This document shows positions 1-10,274 of a stretch of 23,508 bases of DNA, in pieces. Positions within the stretch are counted from its first letter, which is position 1. Every line of letters starts with the position of its first letter. Position numbers and translations under genes: made by a program. Below the pieces are notes generated by a model, which was given only the letters and a program-made list of their open reading frames with translations, was not told where the DNA came from and searched no databases. The stretch is from contig BFEA01000025.1 in assembly GCA_003427395.1 (NCBI GenBank), positions 2,468,822 through 2,492,329 on the forward strand, in the 5' to 3' direction. Source of the DNA: Chara braunii. Taxonomy: Eukaryota > Streptophyta > Charophyceae > Charales > Characeae.

Positions 1-1
1 T

Positions 2-34
<33 letters not shown>
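1..34. repeat. Compound microsatellite (TG)n(AG)n
   Basis: (TG)13 followed by (AG)4, cut by the window start. It is the reverse complement of the (CT)n(CA)n order seen elsewhere in the window. Confidence 0.97.
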
Positions 35-46
35 GATATCGATTGC

Positions 47-160
47 GACAAGGAGGAGGAGGACACCGACATAAGGAGGAGAAGCCGAGGATGACAACAT
101 AAGGAAAACAAGAGGAGGTTGGCGACATAAGGAGGAGATACCATGACAAAAGGAGGTTGC
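47..160 (+). repeat. Degenerate purine-rich tandem repeat, about 28-bp period
   Basis: CGACATAAGGAGGAGA occurs exactly at 67-82 and 123-138. A weaker middle copy (ACAACATAAGGAAAA) starts near 94 and a partial one (AAAAGGAGGTTGC) near 148. The stretch is almost entirely purine on the plus strand and runs into the ATG of the candidate gene at 143. Confidence 0.7.
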
Positions 161-583
161 CACCGCGTTCTGCCAGGTAAGTGCCACGAACTCTGTGCCC
201 CCTCCTCTTTTCCTCTTCTCACACCCGTTCTTTCCCTTTTTTTTTTTTCCCTTTTTCCTCTTCTGCTTCAGCTCCGTGTTTTTCTGTTTTCCTCCTCCTT
301 GTCACGTGAGCTCGTCCTTTCCCCCTTCTCACACTTGCATCTTCAACCTCTGCGCGTCTTCCCTCCACACGCGCGCAGGAATCCTTTTTTTTCATTCATA
401 TCCTCTGTTTTTCTCTCTTTTTTTTTTTTTTTTTTTCCCCACACCCCTATATCTCTCTTTTACTTTTTTTTCCTCCTAGTTTTTGCTCGCAATGTATCTG
501 GCCGATACTTTAAACGGATCCGCACTGCCTCTCACGGCCCAATGACCATGCTATCGAAGATCACGAGAAAACGGGCGTTACTG
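143..583 (+). CDS. Candidate spliced small gene, first two exons (unrecognised product)
   Basis: ATG at 143 opens 34 nt ending CCAG/GTAAGT (donor at 177). A 303-nt intron with long T/C tracts ends TCCTCCTAG at 479. The exon 480-583 then reads in frame as VFARNVSGRYFKRIRTASHG and PMTMLSKITRKRALL, ending CTG/GTAAGT. The phases (1, then 0) fit and the spliced frame has no stop. A third exon could begin at 929 after AACGACAG and run to TGA near 1092, adding a hydrophobic IDLVLFILSIVV segment. I recognise no family. The reading rests only on splice-like motifs, which arise easily in T-rich DNA, so it may well be spurious. Confidence 0.2.
234..480 (+). repeat. T- and TC-rich pyrimidine block
   Basis: Long T and T/C runs (for example 240-249 and 417-436) give stop-free plus-strand frames rich in F, S, L and P. 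These frames are not credible proteins. Confidence 0.85.
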
Positions 584-779
584 GTAAGTATATTTATCTC
601 TCCTAGGCGCTCCCAACACGTTTCTTCTTCACATATGTTTTTTCTGCTCACGCACTTTTCTCCATCTTCCGTTTCCTCCTTCGTGCAATCATTCCCCCCT
701 CATACGCTCGCTTTCTTCCTCATGCACTGCTCTCCTTCTCTCTCGCGACATTCTCCTTTTTTTTTTTCTTTTTTTTTCC

Positions 780-781
780 CC

Positions 782-870
<89 letters not shown>
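780..870. repeat. Compound microsatellite (CT)n(CA)n
   Basis: A short CT run changes to (CA)n at 792 and continues to 870 with one CAT interruption. The His/Thr- and Val/Cys-rich open frames on either strand are artefacts. Confidence 0.98.
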
Positions 871-873
<3 letters not shown>

Positions 874-1092
874 TGCATGCAACCAAACTCCAAATGTGAT
901 AGTGTATACTTCCATGTTATAACGACAGATTGATTTGGTTTTGTTCATCCTATCGATAGTAGTCGGAAGACCGATATATCTCGTTGTGTTTTTTTTTTCT
1001 TCTGTAATGACATTTCCTTGCCTTATGAAGAAAGGTTTCATTTACCAAAAATTCATATCGGCCCCACTATACCGCTCTCTAAAACAGGAGTG

Positions 1093-3440
1093 AGGTGAAG
1101 TTTCAACCCCTCATATCGAGGAGACTGCTCTTTTATACAAGGTTCAATTGATTACATAAGATGCCATTCACATCCTTAGCTATAATTTTATTTTTAGATC
1201 GCACAGGAAAATATAGTTTTAAGTGGCACCAACCAGAGAACTCTGTTGGTTTTAAACTACTAGTATATCCGGGTTTATTTTAACGAACTGACGTACCCCT
1301 TAGGGACTAAGTCTTCCGAAATTTGGCGGTTGCAAGAACCCGTAAGGGAAATTAGTCTGTTAGCACCACCCTCTATGTTGGATCTCCTTTCAGTCTCCGA
1401 AATGAAAGGTAGGCATGTATCTTTCCCATTTTCCTTCATGTGCCACCTTGAGCTTACGAGGAAGTGCAGTAAGGTACATTATGAAAAATGTTAGCATAAG
1501 AATATCAAAAGAATACCATAAAAAATAAGAAGTTGATAAGGAATTTATCCCTGCCTCTTGCGAATAGTCACAATAGAAACGTCCGATATTTTTTTGTTTT
1601 ATTATATAAAATGATATACTTAGCCCTAAACATGCTTGCCTCCATAGTCATACAGGACTGGCCATAACCACATTCAAATACCTTACTGAAAGTGTTGGCG
1701 TGAAAACACCCTACAACGGAAGTGTGTGACGGAGAATCTACTGTTACTTTTTTTTGTGGGAAATCACATAAGAAACAACCCAAACTCATTATTTTCAAAA
1801 TGTAAGAAATGTCTTATGTTGCTATGAACGTGAATGTCTTAAAATCATATAGGGTTAACCGTAAGTGCAGTCAGATAAAAGTTTTATCGTGAGGATACCC
1901 TGAAACTTGATGTTTTCAAAGAGGTAGGATTTATTTGCATTCGTGTATATGGAAACACGTATGTGTCATAAACCAATATGACATCTTGATGTCTATTTAC
2001 CCATTTTTTTCACCCCATCAACTTTCTTCCATATTTTACTATTGAACCTTACCCAAACCCCGTTATTGCCGGATTTGGAACCTCCTCATTTCTATAAGCG
2101 TGAAAGGCTAGAGTCATGTACAAGTGGTTTAAGGTTAGGCCAATGCGACATAACTTAATAGTTTAATACCCTAAGTGATGGTTAATACCATAGGTTATGG
2201 CTTAAGCGTATTACCGTAAATTCCCTTATACTAAAGGACAAAAACAATGTCATAGGTTAATCCACCTCTGGCGTGATATTTAAAAGTTCTTAAGCGGTTG
2301 TAGGTTATATCTTGTAAAACTCTACTATGTTGTAAGGAATTGCAAGAGGAACGGTTAGTGCAATAAGCTTACTCGACATTTTGTTCCTTTTACATATAAG
2401 CGCTCTACCTATTTCGTATGATACAAATGTCAAACCCTTGTGTGCGTCTCTTTTAGTGGACACTCGCATACTCACACGGATGTGCGTAAGAATTCTATTA
2501 AGAAAAGCAGCATATATCGATGTAACAACACAATTAGTGAGAAACAACAACACATGAAGCATAATTTCCATTATTATTTCCCGACCGTTTAACAGTTGAA
2601 ATTTCGTTCAAAAATGAAAATATTTGATAGAGTCGATGAATCATTAAAGCAAAATGGTAAAACGAATCGCAACTTTTTCCTACGTCAATCAATAGATCCG
2701 GAATAAAATACGACGAACTAGTGGGAATATATTTTATACTTATTGTGGATGCTTGCAATTTAAAATTGCATAAAACACTCTTATGTATGTTTACTCACAC
2801 AAATGCTTCATATTTCATGTAATGCTAAAGTAGAGTAAAAATGCTTAAGTGGACAAAATTAACGCTTAAAATATTAACAATAAAAATAATTATAAAATGT
2901 TAAAATCTTTATGAAAAACGACGGGTTGTCCGTCGTGAATATAGCGGAGGTCACAAAAGGGGAGAGAAAAAACGTATTGCCAACACCAAACATAATCGCA
3001 ACCTAGTCATACCCATGCAGCGGTGTGCGAGGTTCAACTTTGAATATATTCATATATTTTTTATTTGTTTATTTCACCAAATGGAATATAATATTATGAT
3101 TGGTATCCATAGTTTTGTTTCCACAAGTAGACTCACTCACGTCTCAATACCATGAAACTGATGGCTCAAAACACTAATGAGATAAAAAAAAAAAACAAAG
3201 AAACAAAAGGTGTCTGGTGCATGCGCAAAAGACAAAATGATGATGGTGATAATTTTTTTCATATGTTAGTCGAAGGTCCATTCTCATTTTTTCCATCAAA
3301 TGACTGGTTGAGCGAGACCCATCCGACACAGTTGCGAGGGATGGTTGAAAACATCTATGGAAAGAAAAAAAAAAAAAAAAGTCAGCGTATACAAAAAAAA
3401 AATGTATTATTGAAGTTTATAACAATACATTCATTTTCCG
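1093..3440. other. AT-rich stretch without a recognisable gene
   Basis: Only short open frames with no family resemblance are present. There is no RNA gene or repeat that I can support. The most AT-rich part is 2760-2920. Confidence 0.55.
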
Positions 3441-3454
3441 TCTTCTCAAGGGTG

Positions 3455-3700
3455 GTAGAGCAACGCCCAAAGTGCAGAAAAAATCAAGAATATAGCAATT
3501 CGTCTTTACATATTTTAGCTTAAGAATTATTTTCATTCCAATCATTTGATCAGTTGTAAAGTAAGGTCCAAGGTCGGGTTTGCCAAGTAGTCGAGGCATG
3601 CTCATCGTGCACAAAGACAAAGAATATGACGGTGCATCTTCACATGCTATAGTTGGAGATTCATTTTAATTCCATACATTTGATTAAAAATAAATTTAAG
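3455..3700. repeat. Two diverged tandem copies of an AT-rich repeat (relative at 15.8-15.9 kb)
   Basis: AAGTGCAGAAAAAATCAAGA through CATTTTCATTCCAATCATTTGATC (about 3469-3552) resembles CGTGCACAAAGACAAAGAAT through CATTTTAATTCCATACATTTGATT (about 3607-3686). A third relative lies at about 15815-15930 (ATGCACAAAAGACAAAAAAC onward), followed by AGTAGTGCAGCAAAGCCCAA. That tail matches GGTGGTAGAGCAACGCCCAA before the first copy. The alignment was made by eye. Confidence 0.55.
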
Positions 3701-3754
3701 TGTGTCATCGAAAATTTGCGATGTACTTATATTTGGAACATTCCAACACGCCAC

Positions 3755-4860
3755 CCACCCCCCCCCTTGCCCCCCCCTTAGAACAACAAAGATGGAAATA
3801 AAAACACAAAAAGGTTGTTCCTGGGACAAAAATGCCCTCAGTTTATACCGGGTTCGACCAACAACGTTAGTTGGGGGGGAAATGTTTTAAATTAAAAGGT
3901 ATATAGAGATGGTATCAAAAGAATTTGATATTATCGATAAAAGCATATTATTGCTGAAATCTTAATAAAGTAATGTGTGAAACGGATTCATAAGGCAAAT
4001 TTGAAAACGACTGATGTGTGTCAAATATACCACATAATTTGTTCCTAAAGCCTTACGAATCACAGTTTCCCCTACGGAAAAAAAGAAAAACATTGCATCA
4101 GTGTGCGCATGTGTTTTCAACGTACCAATTGCAGAGATTTATTGTTGGTGCGCACAAATTTGGGTGCAATGATTTTAACGAGTTTTTACCCACAGAGGTT
4201 TAAAATAACTATAAATGTGCAGGCCCAAAAACCATGATTCCGTGTTTTCCAATCACACTTTCCAATAAAGGGTCTGAGGCTTATGAGAGTATTGACTATA
4301 CCGAAGCTTGCTAACCAGCCTCAAAGTGACACCAAGAATATGGTGGTCTGGATATCCCTCATTTGGATGATAGCAATGTGGTGGACGTACAAAATCAAAG
4401 CAAAGTATGCAAGAATCGCATAGGTGGCATTTGCTTTCGGGGTTTTTCACATAGGAGTGCACAAGGACAATACAACGATACAAGAATGGTGAATATCACG
4501 ACCAGTACTATTCCAAAGGTCCCCAACCATAGCCTAGGCAGGTGGAGTTCATTTTTTTGTTTTCGGGAGAAGTGTGTTGAAAGGTCGAGATAGGCCGCTG
4601 TGGGCTCAGGCCAGTAGTGTGTAAATGTTGTGTGGTTGAAGGCTCTGGTGAGCAAAAGGGGTGTGGGAGCATTTTCAGAATGCAGAGCTCTCACGAAAAG
4701 CGAGAAAGGAAGAGACACATGACACACAACCAAAAACGATAAGGGGAAAGTATGAGGCTCTAATAGTAAGGAAAAATGGTAATCCTCGTTGTTGTTTTCA
4801 CTTGTGCCTTCTGCCAATGTCCTCCCGCTTGTGTTGCGTATCCGTCGCAGCGCAGGTAAC
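3755..4860. other. Stretch without a recognisable gene
   Basis: It begins with C-rich runs (3755-3779). Otherwise it holds only short unrecognised frames on both strands. Confidence 0.5.
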
Positions 4861-4863
4861 GAG

Positions 4864-4865
<2 letters not shown>

Positions 4866-4935
<70 letters not shown>
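4866..4935. repeat. (TC)n microsatellite, about 70 bp
   Basis: An uninterrupted TC dinucleotide tract. It produces Ser/Leu and Arg/Glu false frames on the two strands. Confidence 0.98.
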
Positions 4936-4940
<5 letters not shown>

Positions 4941-5036
4941 AAGCTTAAGCATTCCAACGGTAATGACATAAGACTGCTCGCACGGTTTGTTTGCAATTTG
5001 GTGCGCAGCGTGTAATCATACCATTTATACATGATT

Positions 5037-5243
5037 ATCCAATCATTTGAGTACTTGAACGCAAACTAATACTACGTAATTCATGTTGTTTCAAGAACTC
5101 TGACAGCAGAGCCTCTTGAGAACTCATGAGTTGTCGTAATTCCGATACAATAGATTCGCTTCTTGCTTCCAAAGTAGCCTTGAAAGTTTTGCCGAAAGTT
5201 TTTTGACTAAGTAAGCCGAAGGCCACGGCTCTTGCCCGACTTC
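5037..5243 (-). other. Possible exon-like open frame, unrecognised
   Basis: A minus-strand stop-to-stop frame ending TAA at 5037 reads [40 protein letters not shown], then [20 protein letters not shown] and G. It is rich in E, L, S and K, as in a short coiled coil, and is free of simple repeats. It has no ATG upstream, being bounded by TGA near 5244, so it would have to be a terminal exon. A chance frame is at least as likely. Confidence 0.15.
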
Positions 5244-5524
5244 ACTATAACAATACGACACTACATACAAACAAAGGTATCTATCGTACGTATACTCATA
5301 AGTCATTGGTCTTTCTTTTATAGGCCGATGGACACGAAGTGTTGAGGTAATGCGTACTATTTTAGAAACAAAGTGTGAACCACGCTTCCCGAAATGTTCC
5401 AACTCTGGATTATGTTTCTATGATGGCACAGGAACATGCTTATTCTTTAGCTGTAGAAAAACTTTGATTCACTAGGCAAACTCATGAGTGGAAGCTTACC
5501 CACCACAACTCGTTGTACCATTCA

Positions 5525-6200
5525 TCTGCCAGTCCCTCCATTTGTGCTTACACCTTTGCTACCTCCGCCATTCTCCCACGTTCATGAAATGTGCGCGTAC
5601 TGTGTTTCCGCCATAGCTCATGACCTCTATCGACATGGCACTTGGAAGTGCGGGTTGCATTCGCGAGAGATTGGGGGGGTATCCCGAAAAGGTGTGTGTG
5701 TATGTGTGTGTGTGAGCGTGTTCGTAGCCACAAAGCAGGAAACATTCCCACCCAACCGAGTAATGGTGATCACACTCCACACACATTTCTCAAAACCGAG
5801 TGATGGTGATCACACTCCACATACATTTCTCATTGCTCGTCATTGACTAGACTATTGTCAAATGATTGTAAGTGGCAATGCATGCAGACGCCAGCATGAC
5901 ACTATTGCCACATCATGAATCAGAAAACAAAATAGTGGCGCCTTCGCTGCGCCCACCATACTTCCGCCACTCCCTCCATTTGTGCTCCCGTCTTCGCTAC
6001 GGCCACCATTCTTCCACATCTGAGAAGTGTGCATGTTGCTTATGCTTGGCCATAGCCCATGCCCACTATTGACGTGGGACTTGGAAGGGCGGGTTGCATT
6101 CACGAGTGATGTATGTCTAGGCGCACATGGTGTGTGTGTGCATGCGGATTCGAGCATGAGAACATTGCCACGTCATGAAAAGAACAAAACAATGACAATG
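5525..6200 (+). repeat. Diverged direct duplication with flanking related blocks
   Basis: A block CCCTCCATTTGTGCT ... CTTGGAAGTGCGGGTTGCAT lies at about 5532-5662. It recurs diverged at about 5971-6100, as CCCTCCATTTGTGCT ... CTTGGAAGGGCGGGTTGCAT. A second motif, (G)CATGA(G)A..ATTGCCAC(A/G)TCATGA, occurs at about 5892-5918 and 6153-6179, on both sides of the second copy. Confidence 0.7.
5754..5833. repeat. 40-bp tandem duplication containing GTGATCAC
   Basis: Two head-to-tail 40-bp copies begin AACCGAGT(A/G)ATGGTGATC, at 5754 and 5794, with two base differences. Each contains the palindrome GTGATCAC. Confidence 0.93.
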
Positions 6201-6602
6201 GTCGTCGACAGCTCAGCAACAACCACTTTGCAAATGTTTGTGGCAAATGAAAAAATATTTGATGAAAAACAAAAAACTCTCGAAAAGCATTACAATAAAT
6301 AATTATTCCTCTTTACCATTCCATCCCAACGGAAAACATCTGAGAGACCGCCTTTTTGCAAAAGCGGGCATCCGCATAAGTGAAGGCCGCTCTCTGCAGA
6401 CAGATCCGACAATTGACAGCGCCTGCAAAACACAGGTCCCACGAGCCGAGACACGTGCATGCAGTTCCCAGGAGTAGCTTCACCTACCAGTACCAAGAAC
6501 CCCATTTAAAGTTAAATTTTCAGGTCAGGGATTTGTGGTTTAAGAGGTGTCCACTCATTCCTCGCATCTATCGATGGGTCTGACAGCCAAGGAAGTGCTG
6601 AC

Positions 6603-6664
6603 CATACTCAAGACTGATCACCAGCCCGGAAAACATACTCGAGGCTGATAACAAGCCCATAAAC
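6603..6664. repeat. 31-bp imperfect tandem duplication
   Basis: CATACTCAAGACTGATCACC... at 6603 is followed by CATACTCGAGGCTGATAACA... at 6634. Confidence 0.85.
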
Positions 6665-6892
6665 CAAAACAGGAATATGGTTATCCGAAAGAAAAACCTA
6701 ATTTGGATGATGCTCATGCCCTGGGATTCGAGCGAAGCATGCAAAAATTATCACAGTCGCAATTGCCTTGCTGCTGTTGTCTGTGTATCAGAAAGGACCG
6801 TGATATTACAGCCTTGCAAGGGTCAGATGGACTATGGGATGTAGCCGCAATAAAGAAGGAATGTTTGCCAACAAATAAAAACAGGTTGATGG

Positions 6893-6915
6893 ACTCTCTC
6901 TCTCTCTCTCTTTCT

Positions 6916-6953
<38 letters not shown>
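6893..6953. repeat. (CT)n microsatellite, interrupted
   Basis: A CT tract with a short CCCTCC interruption near 6915. It is the first of several such tracts in the modular region that follows. Confidence 0.96.
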
Positions 6954-6955
<2 letters not shown>

Positions 6956-7227
6956 CAACCCGCACTTTCAATTTTTTTTTTCCCAAAATCGTTCGCGCTT
7001 CCTGTTTTTTTTCCTTGTTCTCCCTATGGTGTCCATTAAAATGTTCAGTGCGAACGAGGATTTTCCATTTGTTTTTTCTTTTTTCTAAAAAAGATACAGA
7101 TGGACCATGGACCAGATATGAAACTGATTGGAACCCATACCATACTTGATCATGGGGGGCGTCCGGGTCTCTCTCTCTCTCTCTCTCGCGCGCGCACAGC
7201 GCGCACGGACGAGCATGTGTTTTTTTC

Positions 7228-7291
7228 CTCTCTCTCTCTATCTATCTATCTATCTCTATATCTATCTCTATCTCTATCTATCGATCTATCT
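7228..7291. repeat. (CTAT)n / (CTCTAT)n microsatellite
   Basis: A tetranucleotide tract follows a (CT)n run inside the modular array. Confidence 0.93.
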
Positions 7292-7754
7292 CACGCGCAC
7301 GCGCACGAACACGTGCTGGCACACGCGCGCATGCTCTTTTTCCCGTTTTTTTTTTTTTTTTTGATCCCGATGGATGACAGATGAGATACGAAACTGATCA
7401 GTGCCGACAATACCCTTGATTTGGGGAAACGGTGGGGGGGCTCGTAGGTGGTTAGCGTCTCTCTTTCACGAGAGCTCGCACATCTTTCCCACTTCTTTTC
7501 TCTTCTTTTTGTGGATCCCGATGGACCACGGATCAGATATGAAACTGATCAGTACAGACAATACACATGATGTCGGTGGGGCGGGGGCATTGTGAGTAGT
7601 TAAGAATCTCTCTCTCTCACTTTATCTCTTGCCTGCGCGTGTGGTTGTCCCGTTTCTTTTATTCTTCTTTTGTTTATAGGTCCCGATGGACCACAAGTCA
7701 GATATGAAACAGATTAGAAGAGATACTACACCCGATCGTGGGGAGGTGGTCCAG

Positions 7755-7757
<3 letters not shown>

Positions 7758-7821
<64 letters not shown>
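7758..7821. repeat. (CT)n microsatellite, 64 bp
   Basis: An uninterrupted CT tract within the fourth module of the array. Confidence 0.98.
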
Positions 7822-7827
<6 letters not shown>

Positions 7828-7984
7828 CTTGCTCTCTCCCTCTCGCACACGCACGCCCATTTGCACGGTTTATCCTTTTCTCTTTTTTCTGTGTCCTGAT
7901 GTACTGAGGATCAGGTATGAAACTGAACGGAGCAATAATACGCTTGAGATTTGAGGGGGGGGAGGGGGGGAGGGAGGTCGTAGG

Positions 7985-8072
7985 TCTGTGTGTGTGTGTG
8001 TGCGTACATGTGTGGTGTGCTCTTGCGTGGGTGTGTTTGTGTGTGTCTGTGTGTGCGTGTGCATGTGCGCCT
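7985..8072. repeat. TG-rich alternating purine-pyrimidine tract
   Basis: Interrupted (TG)n with CG and CA steps (TGCGTACATGTGTGG and similar). Such alternating tracts are prone to Z-DNA. Confidence 0.85.
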
Positions 8073-8189
8073 GTCCAACGTAGAGCCAAGTCAGTCAAAG
8101 TCGAGTGCTGTAAGTCTATTGGAGGGCAGGCATGGTGTGGGGGCGGTTTTTCCTGCACCACCTCCCAAAATTAAAAAAAACTTTGTTAC

Positions 8190-8712
8190 ATGCCGCTAGG
8201 CACTGGCCCGGCAGCGTCCAACAGTACAAGTACCTAGTGTAGTTCCAGCTCTGGTGCACGGGGCCAGTACCAAGCGTGGTGCCGGCACTGCCATGTGCGA
8301 ACGGTATTGGCCCTCGCACGTTGCTGCAACGGTCCAACTTCTGAAAAAACGATCAGAACCGTCGCGCAGCAAAAAATTGGAGGGGCCCGATTGTCCACTT
8401 GTCACAGGCAAGAACTTCGCGATAGTTATATATGTAGTGATATCACCGTTAGGTTGTAGTGCTTCAAAAACTTGCCTCTCGTGGCTGCAGGTTGCAGTTT
8501 CGTTCCCTGTCGTTCCCTTTAGAGCTTCAAAAACGGTCTGACAAACATACGGCAAAATACACTACAGAAAAGTTGCATATTTTTCACCTTTTCTACTTTT
8601 TTTCTCATTCGATATTCTCAATAGTTTTTTCTCTAGGTTACCTGATCAGAAGTCCGTGACACCCTGACCGTCCAGGATGTCCGCCCGGACAACCGGGCCA
8701 ATCGTCCGAGCA
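8190..8712. other. Stretch without a recognisable gene, locally GC-rich
   Basis: Positions 8195-8340 hold self-similar GC-rich pieces (CTGGTGCACGGGGCCAGTAC, GTGGTGCCGGCACTGCC). Positions 8680-8695 hold overlapping hairpins (GTCCGCCCGGAC, CCCGGACAACCGGG). A minus-strand open frame of about 119 codons has no family resemblance. Confidence 0.5.
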
Positions 8713-9173
8713 GGGACCTTGTCCCACTAGCTCCGTTGAGCTACAGAAGGTCAACAATGGGTTTTCGACGCTGTGTGACTGTACGCAACAACGGAGATGC
8801 ACGTCGTCCAAGTTATCTAGCGGTCCGTTTTAAATTAAAAAAAAAGGCAATAGAGACTATCTTTGCTTTTTCTTACAATAAAAAGCGGAAGTAATTCCTT
8901 TCTCTCGAATACTACTCCCCCTATCCTCGCCACTTTCCGTTGAGCTAGCTCTCTCCTTTTTTCGAGACAGACAGCTAGCTCAACGACCCCCTTGTTCCCC
9001 CAAAAGGCGTTTTTTCAGAGAAACTGTACGAGCCTCCTTCGGTTTGCCATTATTGTACAAAAGGGATCCATTTATAAATGCATTTCTCATTTGAAATTGA
9101 ATTAGAATGATTTTTTTTTACTGTCGCACCGTTGAGCTGCCTCAACTAAACGGTGCAAGTGGGACAAGGTCCC
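8713..9173. mobile_element. Candidate non-autonomous element with 25-bp imperfect terminal inverted repeats
   Basis: The left end 8713-8737 begins GGGACCTTGTCCCACT and ends CCGTT. The reverse complement of 9149-9173 matches it at 23 of 25 positions. Inside lie a 13-bp inverted repeat (8938-8950 CGTTGAGCTAGCT, 8973-8985 its complement) and an 8-bp one (GCACCGTT 9126-9133, AACGGTGC 9149-9156). CCGTTGAGCT occurs three times (8733, 8937, 9129). There is no open frame of interest and I see no clear target-site duplication. It could be a MITE or a SINE composite; the minus-strand TAGCTCAACGG is A-box-like. Confidence 0.5.
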
Positions 9174-9884
9174 AGGGGCCTCGACCCACTAGCATCGTTT
9201 AAAACGGTGTGTGGCGTTCTTTTCTCATTTAAAATCGCATAAACAATGCTATTTTTCATTAAGGCAGTAGCAAAGAAAGGACCCAAAAAACGAAAAATCA
9301 GGGGAGCTGGCATCGACATCATGACAGTACACCCTATGCATCCACACTTCCACCAACCCGGTACATATGCATGCGAGCTTCCCTCCGGCCTTTTCGCGTC
9401 TTCCACGGAAATCTCTATATATTCTCAATTTCTGCAAAAAAAAAATAGCAAGGCGCTTCAAACCCCCCCCCCTGCGCCAATGCAAAGTGGCCAACTAGCT
9501 GGCCAACAAATGAATTTAAAAAAATTCTACTGGCCAATGGGCAGCTGCATCCACGTAAACAAAGACAATCCACACTAGCACTCGATGCACAAAATGATCG
9601 GATCAAAAGCGTAAATCCATTTGACTGACGGATGTCACAGACGGCCGCACGTGGTCGAAAACGGAGGACCACAAGCGTAAATCGGATCGGACGTAGTGGG
9701 TCCAGGCCCCAGAGACCTCCATCCGAACCTACATAAAAATATCTTCTTTTTTTTTCGCATTTTCGTTTCTGTGGATTCTTCTACAGATAAGGCATGTGCC
9801 CATTACATTTTTGCGGCATTTTGATGATTTGGAAAAAAACTAAAAATCACCAAAGATGGCGGTGTAAAACATATGCTCTCCAAG
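9174..9884. other. Stretch without a recognisable gene
   Basis: It holds A and C homopolymers (9436-9446, 9463-9472) and short unrecognised frames only. Confidence 0.5.
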
Positions 9885-10190
9885 TCTCTTTTTCCTCCTC
9901 GCCCTCCATCACCACGGCCTATTCCCCTCTTCTTCTTCGTCGTCCTCCTCTTCTTCTTCGTCGTCCTCCTCTTCTTCTTCTTCTTCTTTTTCTTCCTCCT
10001 CTTCTTCCTCCTCTTCCTCTTCCTCCATCGCCTATGCCCTCTCCTCATATTCCTCCTCTCCTTCTTTCTCCTCATTGGCGGCCTCCTCCTCGTTGCGTGT
10101 GGCATCGGGGCCTCTTTGATGCCCTCCTCCTCTTTTTTTTACCATTTTCTTTTCGTTTTTGCTCATAATGGCCTGGATTCTTTTGGGGAG
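9885..10190. repeat. Polypyrimidine block (TTC/TCC/CTC), about 300 bp
   Basis: The plus strand is almost wholly C and T. It includes a 21-bp unit (TTCTTCTTCGTCGTCCTCCT plus C) twice in tandem, at 9930-9950 and 9951-9971. It is translated as poly-L/F/P on one strand and poly-K/R on the other. Not coding. Confidence 0.93.
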
Positions 10191-10252
10191 GTCCCCTAGT
10201 GGTGCGCAGACCCCCTTATTCTTTTTTTCCTGATTGTTTTGGCCAAAAAGCT

Positions 10253-10274
10253 GTTGTCCGGGATCCCAGACAAC
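10253..10274. repeat. 22-bp near-perfect palindrome
   Basis: GTTGTC-C-GGGATCCC-A-GACAAC. Ten of eleven pairs match, with one C/A mismatch. The remaining sequence of 10200-10650 shows no gene. Confidence 0.9.

Larger units (their letters stand above)
7085..7975 (+). repeat. Five-copy modular array: 'GATGGACCA..CAGATATGAAACTGAT' core plus (CT)n plus T-rich arm
   Basis: The diverged core starts at 7099, 7369, 7520, 7685 and 7898 (GATGGACCAyrG.. in three copies, GATGGATGAC and GATGTACTGA in the others). About 12 bases later comes AGATAyGAAAC(T/A)GAT or GGTATGAAACTGAA. Each is followed by a G-rich stretch, then CT, CTAT or TG simple repeats of variable length, then a T-rich arm leading to the next core. 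Spacings are 270, 151, 165 and 213 bp and vary mainly with the simple repeats. No protein is credible here. Confidence 0.8.

Noticed and set aside
4395-5032. Long frames over the (TC)n tract, rich in Arg/Glu or Ser/Leu
   Set aside because: They are produced by the dinucleotide repeat. Flanks show no consistent protein-like sequence.
7622-8161. Minus-strand 179-codon His/Thr/Arg-rich frame
   Set aside because: It spans CT, TG and G-rich simple repeats of the modular array, and composition is dictated by them.
9803-10199. Lys/Arg-rich and Leu/Phe-rich frames
   Set aside because: They are translations of the polypyrimidine block on its two strands.
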